Shown here: positions 36,980 through 47,880 of the stretch, one piece after another
Layout: each line of letters begins with the position of its first letter
Numbering within the stretch: the first letter of the stretch is position 1
NCBI GenBank assembly: GCA_013399695.1
Contig: VXAU01000198.1
Span: 72,686 to 136,685 of the forward strand
DNA length: 64,000 nucleotides
DNA from: Formicarius rufipectus
Taxonomy: Eukaryota > Chordata > Aves > Passeriformes > Formicariidae
Direction of reading: 5' to 3'
Notes under the pieces: generated by a model
Seen by the model: the letters and a program-made list of their open reading frames with translations, nothing else
Databases searched by the model: none
Told to the model about the DNA's origin: nothing
Made by a program: the position numbers and the translations under genes

Positions 36980-39900
36980 TCTCCTGTTGGATTGTGCTAC
37001 AACGATAACTTTAGTATCAATTAACTTTTTTTCAAATCTCATTTATTTAAAAATTGAACTTAAAACCTAAACTGAGCAAAAAATTGCATTAGTAAAAGAA
37101 TCTCCAGAGAGATATGTAGCTTTGCATGTCTGAGATTCATGTTTAAAAATAAGACTATACAAAGTCCTTGTGATAAGTACTAAATGAAATAAAGACAGGC
37201 TAAGTTACATATGTCAAAAACCATGGTAAATGGAAAACCTTCTGAATCAAAGGAAGGTTTTCTTCATCATGGGTTAATGCAGGTTATTTATCTTGGCCCA
37301 CTGCCATTCAGTATCTTTATCAATGTTCTAGAAAAAAAAAGAAAAAGTATACCTGCCAAATCTTCAAGCTGTGGGTATTAAAATCTAAAGTGGTCAAAGG
37401 CAACTGTTCTGGCAAGCTATATACATTCAAACAATGCATACTTTAAAACATTCAAATTCAATGTCTTTGATCTAAGTCCAAGGAATGTTCACTGATGTAC
37501 AGCATACTTCTTTGCTTGCATGATCTTGTAATTATTCTGGAAAATTAGAGACTTTTCAAACACTATAGAAAGATAAAAGGAGTGGATTCTTGCTCTGCAC
37601 CCATCTCCCCTACCTTATTAAGTCATGTAAAGCATACAAATTTCAAGTAACAGCAATATCTTTTGATGACTGGTGAGGATGAGAAGAGCCCTTCTTAAAG
37701 AAAACTACTAGGAAGCAAACACAAGCCTAATGGATTGGGAGGGATTTTGTCATACTCATTAATCTGAATTTTTCCATCTAATTACTCATGTCCTCTCTGC
37801 CCTTTTCTCCTGAAATGTGAGATCTCCTTGTATCTGAGGGACCAGTTTCTGTTTAAATAAGTGTTTAAAAATCAACTTCCACAAATCCATCACCTTCCAA
37901 GGAAGTGTTACAATTAGATTATAAAGTGCTGAAATGGTGTTCTTCCCTGTGAGAGAGACAGAAGAAAATAAGGTCATGCCACTTGCATCTTACAGTCAGG
38001 AAACTGACTCAGACAATTCATTTGTCACCTTCTGTGAGGTTTTGAACTTCCAGCTGTCTGATACTTCCATGAGTTATTTCATAGCACCCCGAAGTGAACT
38101 AGGGAGGAAACATTGTTTGGAATGTATTTAACTAAAGAACACCAGCTACATTTTATTAAGTAGTTTCTTTCTGCTTAAGTAATCAGTCAATATCTCCCAG
38201 ATAATTTGGTAGAATCAAAAACTAAGAAATAAAATATTGCACTACATCCTAAAATATGATGTTTATTAAATACACACTAAGAAAAAATACTGGATAAATG
38301 CAGAGCTTGCAGTGAATGCCTGAAATGCTACTAGGTAGGACTGGATTAATCTGCCTGATTCTCATAGAGTTTATTTGTAAAAAGTAACTTACTACACTGT
38401 CATGGGATATGCTATACTGACACCTCATCCCAGGATTTTACTGTGACGATTACAGCTTTCAGTAGTTGAGCGAGAAACTCCATAAAAGTATTCTGAAATT
38501 GCATTTTTGAAATTCCATCCCTACCTGCAACTATAAACTCTGAAGAACTGAAATTTCAATAAAATAACTGAGGAGTATTTAATTTTCCTCTACTCTGGAT
38601 CTGCTACCTTATTATATCTATTCTGTAAACTATTAAATGTTCAATCCTGTAAAGCCTGCACTAGATCTTCAGAATGTGCAGAGATGCCAAGGTACGACTA
38701 GGGAAAGCATGGAAGAGCAGATACAGAATGCTACTGACTTGGTTGTGTTAGTTGCAACCTCAAATGAGAATGCACAATCTTACTCTCTTTCTGTGTCTAC
38801 AGTAACACGAGGAAGAGATGAAGGAATAGAGTCGATTTAATTGTGCAGACATAAATAAAATTTTTCAGGCCAGGAAAAAGAGGCTATTGCATAAGCACTA
38901 GACCATTTTCTAGTACAACCAGCAATGCAGAGGAGCTCATCATTGCATTACGACATAAAATCAATACCTTGTAAAAGTCAGAAATAAGATCATGAAAGAG
39001 CAAGGTGTTGTATCTACAAAGGTTACATATATCCAGTTTGATATTTAGGATATCAGACTTGGCAAATGAAAAAGCAAAAATCTTTCTCATTCAGAAGTGT
39101 GCAAAAACATGAGACAAAATAGGCTATTTAGCAAGCCTCTGTTTATGTGCTGATTAAGATGGATTTAGATGGGTTTGAAGATCTGTACTTTCAGCAATAA
39201 TCACTTCAATAAATTGCTTAGAAAATAATGTTTTAGCAATATTTCTGTTATGACAGTATTGGTAAAAAGAAGCAAAACTGAAGAATGCTTGCTGATATTT
39301 TTAAGACTATGTATTGAATTTTGAGTACATTTTTTAGGGCATTATTTGCACAACCCTGACCCCATGAAAGAAGACAAGGTGATCAGCTCCCTTGGACTAT
39401 ACTGGGGGAAAATATTAGTGACTATTTATTTGTTGTAACTTTTCAAAGATTTATATAATGATAAATTATACTGGTAAATATTGATGCAACAGGGAATTTT
39501 CTGCACTATGCCATGGGATTCACATCTTAAAAAACTCATTAAATCATGTACCTGTACAGTGCAGTGGATTTTTTGCATATAGATTTTTACTGCATAGGTC
39601 ATGCCTTTACTTAATGATATTAATGAAACCTATCTTCATTCAATTCATCTGCACTGTTGTATCTCAAGGTGAAATCTGGTTATGCAGGACTAGATGACAT
39701 GGAAATTATTGCATTTTATAACACTGGATATTGAAAACAGACTCAATCCCATTACATTTTTCCAAATGGAATCTACCCCAATGGTCATTGTATCTGTGAG
39801 ACACTTTGCCTTTGGCATTTCTAACTAATATAATGATGTAACAAAAATTAGATTTTCCTTCCTTCTTTTCTCAGACTCTTCATGTTCAGTGTTAGGGTGA

Positions 39901-40755
39901 AATTTGGACTTTTAAAAGCAGAGAACTGTACCTGAAAAATAGTTTCAAGGAGGTATATCTGGATCCTAATGTGAGCTGATGGAGTGAGGATCTGAACCTG
40001 TACCAAATGAACATCATAATCACTGAAATACTGGCTATTCAGAAAGTGAGTGCAGAGCTTTTGTTCTCATTCTGGTTTTATCCATTCCTTCCTGAACCTG
40101 AGAAACCTTTAGTATCAAAATTTCTTCTGTAAGGGAGTGAGCATTTTGTATGAAAATTTCCTGATTAGTGCAAGTACATAGACAAAGGTACTGGAGATGC
40201 TCTCAGTTCCAAATCTAGAAGCAATTGCATTATTCTCCTACTACAGTATTACTATTATGATGTATACTTAAGGAACACTTTAATCAGTCTGCATTGATTG
40301 GGACCATTAACTCTGAATTTAGCTTTACAATGAAAATGGGAGAAAATAGAGCAGCTTCTTTAATATATTGATTTATAGTGGGAAATGTATGTTTTATTTA
40401 ATAAAGGTATGCACTTGGCACTGTACATGGTTGTCTAAAAGTCTTACTCATAAATAGAACATTGTGATAGTGGCTTCATGCAAATGGAGATGTTTGTACA
40501 GAAGATACAATAAAAAGAGGTGCAACTATGGCTTTTATTCAAACTGCTACAAAAACACACCATTTAAGATGCAAAATAAAAGGAAAAAATATAGGAAAAG
40601 AAAAAAAAATGTTACAGGGACAAATCTGTAGGCATCCACTTTGTGCAGCAATGTGTTGTTGTTGTTGTAAGTGTTGCAATTCAACAAGTCATAAGCTCAG
40701 AATTCACTGTGGAGAGAATGGTTCATGTTGCTCCACTCAGTCTCAGTAGAAAGCA
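36980..40755. other. AT-rich DNA without a recognisable gene
   Basis: No coding frame or repeat family recognised apart from a 10-bp inverted repeat at 37233-37262. Confidence 0.5.
37233..37262. repeat. Perfect 10-bp inverted repeat, 10-nt loop
   Basis: GAAAACCTTC (37233-37242) and GAAGGTTTTC (37253-37262) are exact reverse complements. Function unknown. Confidence 0.8.
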
Positions 40756-40776
40756 GGTGTGTGTGTGTGTGTGTGT
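40756..40776. repeat. (GT)n dinucleotide microsatellite
   Basis: About ten GT units in uninterrupted succession; a short, possibly polymorphic locus. Confidence 0.9.
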
Positions 40777-41215
40777 ACTGAAAAGCACCACTACAATATA
40801 TTTTCACCCAGTCTGAGATCTCTTCAGAGATGTTGCTGAATCAGATCTAAAATATATACACTAGTGAGATTAAAGCCACTGCATGAATTTGTGCATGTCA
40901 TACAATGCTGAAGACTTATGCATAAGCAATACAGTTGGAGAAGACAGAGTAGATAAAATTCCTAAATTACCATGAGGTATACAGAATTCCACGTAAAACA
41001 TTCCAATATATTTTCATTAAAATAATTAAAATCTATGCTGCTGCATGTCCTCCCAACAACAAACATTTAATCAAATGGTTTTGTCTCACTGAATTCTTTT
41101 TATTAACTTCGTTTTGACTACTGATATCACTAATTTCAAAACCAATGTGTGAAAATTTGGATCCAAGTCATATAATGAGCTGTTGAAAAATAGTGATAAA
41201 TTGAAAAGGGAACCA

Positions 41216-41223
41216 TGACGTCA
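41216..41223. promoter_or_regulatory. Full CRE palindrome TGACGTCA (first of a pair)
   Basis: Exact CREB/ATF consensus, located at the left edge of a patch (41210-41420) that is more GC- and C-rich than its surroundings. A second identical site lies 487 bp to the right. CpG is otherwise rare here. Confidence 0.35.
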
Positions 41224-41702
41224 GAAAGCCTGGTAGTGATGGGCAATACACTGATGTCATAACAACACTGCTGAATGCAGCATCATTCGGGTTAGGACCT
41301 GCTGTGCTACACTGCACCTCTACTCTGCTCCCCTCCCCACTGCAGTTCTGCCTGCCTCAGACTCCTACTCATCACAGTTTTGAAGTAAAGCTGCCCTGGG
41401 ACAGATTTGGATCAGACAATGTAGCTTCAACAGAAGCTATAAATAATTTATTCCTATTTTGTTCTTGGTCTTGGAGTTTAAGAGGTTTTTTTCATTCCTA
41501 TCTTGGCTAGTAAATTTCTTTTAAGATGACATTCTGTGTTTTATAATAACCTCTGAATTATTGTATTAGAATGAAAGGCTTGCAGAAGGAACCTCTCATA
41601 TTGGTAGTGAGAGACCTGCAAAATGTTCATCCAAGCTGAAATCGTCCTTTGATGAAAAAGGCTGGCAGAAACCTCAGCTCCTTCATGCTTCCTGCACTTG
41701 CA

Positions 41703-41710
41703 TGACGTCA
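41703..41710. promoter_or_regulatory. Full CRE palindrome TGACGTCA (second of a pair)
   Basis: Exact CREB/ATF consensus, eight bases before a splice-donor-like GAGAG/GTGAGT (donor GT at 41718). It lies inside the exon-like interval 41586-41717, so it could also be coding or leader sequence. Confidence 0.35.
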
Positions 41711-41779
41711 ATGAGAGGTGAGTGCTTCCACTGAAAGATGGCTATTCCCAGGTGCATAACACAAAGAGTTTCTTTATCT

Positions 41780-43700
41780 CAGAACTGCTATGTGTAAGGT
41801 AGAGGAGAAAGGGAAAATAAAATCAGCATAGTTTTCCTGAAGCTGCAAATCTATGACTTCCAGTGTCTGACAGAGTGATGGAAGTACATTAAGGTTTCTC
41901 CTCTTGCATAATAACGGCTTTAAAATCTGTAAATACAATATGGTTTGCTTTTTCTTTAGCATTTTTGCTTATAGCGGTGGCCACTGAATGTGAATGAGTT
42001 TGGAAATCATGACTGTTTTATCTTAATTTAAAAGAAAAGTATCAGAAAGGAATTAAACCCCACTCTGAAGAGCAGAAGACAGCCACAAGACAGCCACAAT
42101 TTTGTGAGAATGGCATGCTAATAGTGAGAGTATAGAATTTTATGTCTATCTCATTTGGAGTCTTGCCTAGTGCCAGTAACAGTATAATATATTGGATCAG
42201 AAAGGCAACATCTTTGGTCCAGAGTAGCAGTACCTTTATTCCTCCTTAAATTATTATTTATATATTCTTGAAGAATTGATTATTGATGTTTGCCACTGAC
42301 ATCTCTGATTTCAGGTTGTCCTGCTATTCATTCCTCCAAGGCTATGACAGCAGATAAGGATGTCAGACTCCTGGATGACAGAAACCTCTTCAGAACTCCC
42401 AAATTAGCTGGTTCTCGAATGCCAAAACAGTCAACTATAACATATATTTTTAGTCTCTTGTAAGAGGCTTTGCCTCCTGTTTTGTACATAAATGATGCTT
42501 TACATGAGAGAACTTAATGTCTTATATTGGAAATGATTGCTTTTGAAAACAGTTTGGAAATCTGCTGCCACTAAAACTTTATGGGAGGATAAAGGTTTGG
42601 GTATGAGAAAGGTCTGGTGAGAAAAAGTAGACAAATATTGAAATTGCACAACACAAAAGTGCATGGTTCTGTTCAAGAAGGGATATGATGACTAAAAAAT
42701 AGGATCTTTTTTAACAAAAGATGACCTTCATTAAAAAGACTGCTGCCAGTAACCTTTCTCTTGCAAGTCTCTTCACTTCTCCCTGTGTTATTCTGCTTCT
42801 TTTGTGCCATAGATTTTGAGTTTAAAGTTCATGGAGTTGCAGATACTATTATGTAACAATTTTTAGGAAGATCTTCTACAGTAATAATGTCAGATTACTG
42901 GTTTTGGCTGTCCTTGCTGGTCATGAAGTAATCATCTTTTACTGACACTTTCTAATCTAGCATAGAGATAGAGGGAGGTGAGGGGAACAATATCTCTGTT
43001 TGTCTTATGACTTCATTTCATTATCATAACACACAACCTCATAATATTTAAATATAGTCCATTGCCTCAGATAAGACTTTGCATTAGCTAACCTCAATAT
43101 TTGCAGTGTTCATGTTATTTTTGTTATGTGCAAATGGAAACACAAGAGAAGGTATATGCAGATAAAGCCAAGCAAACATTTCAATCCATAATCTTCATTA
43201 AAATTGGCAGCATTTACAGTATCACTTTTGAACTGAGGTCTAAACAAAGTGTTCTAAAAACCCAGCACAAAACTTCAGTATTTCGATTTGTTAATTATCA
43301 GAAAGCTCTTATTGACAAGTCCTTCTTTCTCAAAGGTAGTGAATTGATAGTTCACTTGAAAATGATGGATCAGATGATGAACAGAGACCTAGTTTTCTGC
43401 ATATGGAGTTTCATTGCTTCTTTTGTGCATATGATATTTTTAAAAACTAAATTCAAATGCAACATGATCTTTTTGAGAAAGCTTATGGTACAGATGGTAA
43501 ATTGAGAATGAATGTATGTGTTCTATTGGGTTGAGCCTACAAGATTCAGATTTTGTTCAACACTTGTACTGAACTTATTTTTATACGTAGAAATTTTCTT
43601 AAAAAACCATCTCGTGCAGAGTCCTTTGATGATCTATATCTTAATTCTGTCATTTTTAGCTCTGAGCTCCAATTTCAAATAATGATATCCCCAAATCCAT
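41780..43700. other. AT-rich DNA without a recognisable gene
   Basis: Contains a direct 11-bp repeat at about 42078-42100 and a 134-codon + strand frame (43101-43505) without any recognisable domain. That length is within chance for the number of frames in this window. Confidence 0.45.
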
Positions 43701-43705
43701 TTGAA

Positions 43706-45277
43706 ATTCATAGAATTATAGAATCATAGAATTGATTGGGTTAAAAAAGACCTCCGAGATCATCAAGTCCAACCCTTAGTCCAACTCCAGTCTGTTTTCG
43801 AGATCATGGCACTCAGTACCATGTCCAATCGCATCATCCAGGGATGGTGAATCCACCACCTCTCTGGGCAGGCCATTCCAATGTCTGATTACTCTCTCTG
43901 TAAAGAATTTTTTTCTAATATCCAACCTGAACCGCCCCTGGCCGAGCTTAAGCCCGTGCCCCCTCGTCCTATTGCTGACTGCCCGGGAGAAGAGACCAAC
44001 CCCCTCCTGGCTATAACTTCCCTTCAGGTAGTTACAGAGAGTGATGAGGTCACCTCCAGGCCTCCTCTTCTCCAGACTAAACAACCCCAGCTCCCTCAGC
44101 CTCTCCCCACAGGACTTGTGCTCTAGTCCTGTTATCAGCCTTGTTGCTCTTCTCTGGACCTGCTCCAGCATCTCAATATCTTTCCTGCACTGAGGGCCCA
44201 GAAATGAACACAACACTCAAGGTTTGACCTCACCAATGCAGAGTACAGGGGAAGAATCACTGCCCTGGTCCTGTTGGCCACGCTATTTTTGATACAGGCC
44301 AGGAAACCAAGGTGGTCTTGGCACACTGTTGGCTCATGTTGAGCTTCCTGTCAATTAGTACCCCCAGGACCCTTTCTGCCTGACTGCTCTCCAGCCACTC
44401 TCTCCCCAGCCTGTAGTGCTGCATGGCGTTGTTGTAATCAAAGTGCAGGACCCGGCACTTGGCTTTGTTGAGCTTCATCCTGTTGGAAACAGCCCATTTC
44501 TCCAGTCTATCCAGATCCCTCTGCAAGAGCCCTCCTGCCTCCAGCAGGTCGATACTCCCTCCCAAATTGGTGTCATCAGCAAATTTGCTGATGATGGTCT
44601 CAATCCCCTCATCTAAATCATCAATAAAGATGTTAAACAAGATTAGACCCAACACTGACCCCTAGGGGACATCACTGGTGACCAGCCATCTGCTGGATGC
44701 AGTTCTGTTCACCAGCACTCTCCGGTCCCGGCCATCCAGCCAGCTCTTAACCCAGCAGAGAGTACATTTGTCCAAGCCATGGGCTGCCAGCTTTTCCAGG
44801 AGTATATTATGGGAGACAGTGTCAAAGGCTTTGCTGAAGTCTAGATAGATCATTTCCACAGCCTTCCCTTCATCCACCAGGTGGGTCACCTGATCATAAA
44901 AGGATATCAGGTTGGTGAGACAAGATCTGCCCCTCATAAACCCATGCTGGCTGTGTCTGATCCCTTGTCGATCCTGAAGGTGCTGTGTGATGGCACTCAG
45001 GATGATCTGCTCCATAACCCTGCCAGGCACTGAGGTCAGGCTGACAGGCCTGTAATTGCCAGGGTCAGCCTTGCAGCCGTTTTTGTGGATTGGGGAGACA
45101 TTCACCAATTTCCAGTAATGTGGGACCTCCCCAGTGAGCCATGACTATTGGAAGATGGTGGAGAGCATCTTGGCAAGCTCTTCTGCCTGCTCCTTCATCA
45201 CCCTATGGTGGATCCACTCTGGTGCCATAGACTTGTGAGGATCCAAATGGCTCAGTAAGTCACTAACTAAATTGTTT
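43706..45277 (-). mobile_element. Best-preserved CR1 LINE (reverse transcriptase to 3' end)
   Basis: A 5'-truncated CR1 of about 1.57 kb on the minus strand, ending at 43706 with ATTCTATGA-type tail units. Reading from the 5' end: the segment before RT (45130-45277), then a frame from 45108 with RPVSLTSVPGRVMEQIILSA, QHGFMRGRSCLTN and LDFSKAFDTVSHNILLEKL of the reverse transcriptase fingers and palm. A nonsense codon follows (TAG, 44662-44664), at the place where the family has the conserved VPQGS motif. The same frame then continues with [17 protein letters not shown] and an intact [11 protein letters not shown] catalytic motif (44570-44599) down to 44257. After a frame change, a 146-codon stretch (44216-43776) carries the C-terminal region ([34 protein letters not shown]) to its stop codon. 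It is non-functional but clearly younger than the other copies here. Confidence 0.93.
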
Positions 45278-46134
45278 GATCAATCCTGGTGTTTTCAATT
45301 AGAATTAATTACACTTGAAATGGTAAAGATGCTCTCAAACTACAATGACAATGGATTTTTAAAATTATTTTATGCATTTTTATTTAAATGTTGAAACTAT
45401 CTCTTTGCTGAATATTTTGCTTATACTATATATGAATTCTCTGAACTGTAGTCAGCAGCTCATTTAGTACCTTCTCGTGTGATTAACAAATACCAACAGA
45501 AGCTGAAAAGATGAGAAGGTAAAAAAAAATTGAAGTTTCTCAAAGAAAAGAAAGTGACTTTGCAAAGTGTTTTTTATTCAAACATCTGTTTGTGTTCTCT
45601 ATCACAAAAAAACCCCAGACTTTATTGACCAATTTAAGGAAATCTGTCGTTTTCCATCTCTATTCCTCATTGGCAACAAGAAACGAGTCTTTCTTTGGCC
45701 CAAAAATCTTTTGTTAAAATCTACATAAGTCCATCAAATGTTTCAGCTTCAACTGTAAGTCATATTAAAAATAAGAGCTTAAAATAATTCTCCCAGTTTC
45801 AATGTCTATGTTATACTTTCAGATCTAAGTATCCTTTAGGCTTCCAAGTATATGTATAAAAATAAAACGTACACAGTTTTAAGCAAGTACACATAATGAG
45901 TAGTACTTGACTTTCATGGAAAACCCTAAAAGTCTAGGCCTATGCACAGCACTGCAGCAATGTCTTCAAACATCTCATTATGAAATATATTTTATCCATT
46001 ATCCATTAGGAGATTAATTGTGTTGGTGACACTGTGAAAGTGAAATGTTCAGCAAAGTAAGTAGTACTATATTTTTAAGTGGTTGCATATATTTTAAAAA
46101 AAAAATCAGTCAAGAGACATGAGGAGAAGCTTTT

Positions 46135-46168
46135 ATGAAATTCATGTACATATATCTATGAATTTCAT
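46135..46168. repeat. Perfect 11-bp inverted repeat, 12-nt spacer
   Basis: ATGAAATTCAT (46135-46145) and ATGAATTTCAT (46158-46168) are exact reverse complements. A second perfect hairpin begins 35 bp further right. Confidence 0.85.
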
Positions 46169-46202
46169 GAGGATATATATGTAAAGAAACACACACACAC
46201 AT

Positions 46203-46227
46203 ACAGTGCAATTGCAAATTGCACTGT
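46203..46227. repeat. Perfect 11-bp hairpin with 3-nt loop
   Basis: ACAGTGCAATT, GCA, AATTGCACTGT. The stem is perfect and contains GC pairs, so it is less likely to be a chance AT palindrome than others in the window. It directly follows an AC microsatellite stub. Confidence 0.88.
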
Positions 46228-47199
46228 CACATATGTAGTATTAGTGAACTCTGAAATAAATGTTTTGAAAGCTCCAGTGTATCTGACAAGTGAATGAACA
46301 ACAGTTGAACCATAATGCACCTGACTACCAACATTTCCAAACAAAATTAATTCAACTCTTGCAATTTTGTGCAAGTGACGTGGGAGTTTGGGAAGTTACT
46401 TTTCCTTGTTAATGTGTTTTAATTAACTCAGCAGTTCTAAGTAGATTATTTGAATGCAGATACAAGTAGCATATAAGAAAATTAGTTACAATCCAAATAA
46501 GTGTAAATCCACCTTCATAAAACTAATACAACCTTCTGTCATCGTTACTATAAAAAACAGTGTGGTTAATCATGTGAAAATATCAGTGCTTTCTGCTAGG
46601 AAGTGTGACAAGAGCCTTGATTGCATAGAAATTGGATGTGGAAAAATGCCATTTCTTCAGTGTCAGACTAAGTGCTTCTGCAAGAAATATTGGAGGCAGA
46701 GTTGGTTTTGTGTTTGCTGGATGGATGTTTTTCCCATAATTCATTTTTTTTTCAGTTGAGGAAGAAATTTAACTATGCAAGCATTAAACTTAGTTTTTGA
46801 TTTGTCTTTATCTCTCTGATTCCTCTATGTTGCCTTCCATCCTAATAACTATGCATTAGGATGTAGGACAAATTTTTAGAAAATACAATTGACAGTCAAT
46901 TTAAGCCAGATGATTGTTTCAGACAATATCTATTGTGACTCTACATAGACCTGTTTTAAAGGTTTCCTTGATATCTACAGCAGGACAAGTTCAATTCAGA
47001 ACACTACAGTTTTGACTGTTCATAGCAGAAAATTTACAGTAGTCTTGCACAACCTAAGACCTCCAGGTCTGCAAATGTCTCTTCTGATAAGCAGCCAGAA
47101 TTATTTGCAAATTCTTGCCATTGGTTTCAGGGAGCAGTAGCAGACATGACACACTGAGGCTTTAAGAGCTACTTCTTGAGCCAGAAGACCAAAGTAATA

Positions 47200-47880
47200 T
47201 GGGAAATGACTAGTTAGAGGAAGACAGTTATAGGAATTTTTTTGCCTTGTCTATCTGAGTGACTGGCAGCTAGAAAAAGTAAAATGATTGGTGGGAGAGT
47301 CTGGTTTGGAATGACATTCCCCCAGACAGACAGCAGATGACTAATGAGGTTAGTGCTGGAACCTGAGAAGGCCAGGACTGGCTAGAATATGGAAGAAAGG
47401 AATAATGAAATGGAATGGGAAAATAAAGATGCATAGCAGCTAAATTGGTGAAGAGTTAAAGCGTGTGGAGAAGCAGAATAGCCAGAAAAATGTACTGAAC
47501 CAAGGAACTGGGGGAAAAGGGTGAGAAAAACTATGGATTGGAACAAGGTGAGGCTAATTTCAGCAGAAGAAAAACAAAGTAATGTGGAATTGAAGAGAGG
47601 TTACAAGGGCAAAATTGAAATGATTGACTAAAGAGATTGAATAAAAAGCTGATTGGAAGTGGAATAGTTGGAGGGACTGTAAAAGAGAACAGAAAGGTAT
47701 CCTGGAACTGGGAACCTAAACCATCAGAAACAGAATTTTCTAGGCAAATATATTTGATTTGTCATGAGAAAGCTGCAAGACCATGCTCACGCAACAGCAA
47801 AGTGAGCTGACAGGCATTGGAGGGATAAAAAAGAGAACCAGAACTGAAATATAAGGAAGAATCAAAGACGGCACCAAACC
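47200..47880. other. Purine-rich strand-asymmetric region
   Basis: The + strand is strongly enriched in A and G over about 680 bp, especially 47380-47720, with recurring GGAA, GAAGAG and GGGAAAA words. No frame is open for long. No element family could be recognised. Confidence 0.45.

Larger units (their letters stand above)
45278..47200. other. AT-rich DNA with inverted repeats, no recognisable gene
   Basis: No supported frame. Two perfect hairpin sequences (46135-46168 and 46203-46227), a short AC run (46190-46200) and an exon-like interval at 46010-46056 lie here. Confidence 0.5.

Noticed and set aside
43101..43505. 134-codon + strand open frame
   Set aside because: No domain, signal or splice context recognised; a frame of this length is expected once or twice by chance in 64 kb of AT-rich DNA read in six frames.
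46454..46759. 101-codon cysteine-containing + strand frame (CDKSLDCIEIGCGK)
   Set aside because: The cysteine spacing suggested a small secreted domain, but there is no signal sequence, no splice support and no recognised family.
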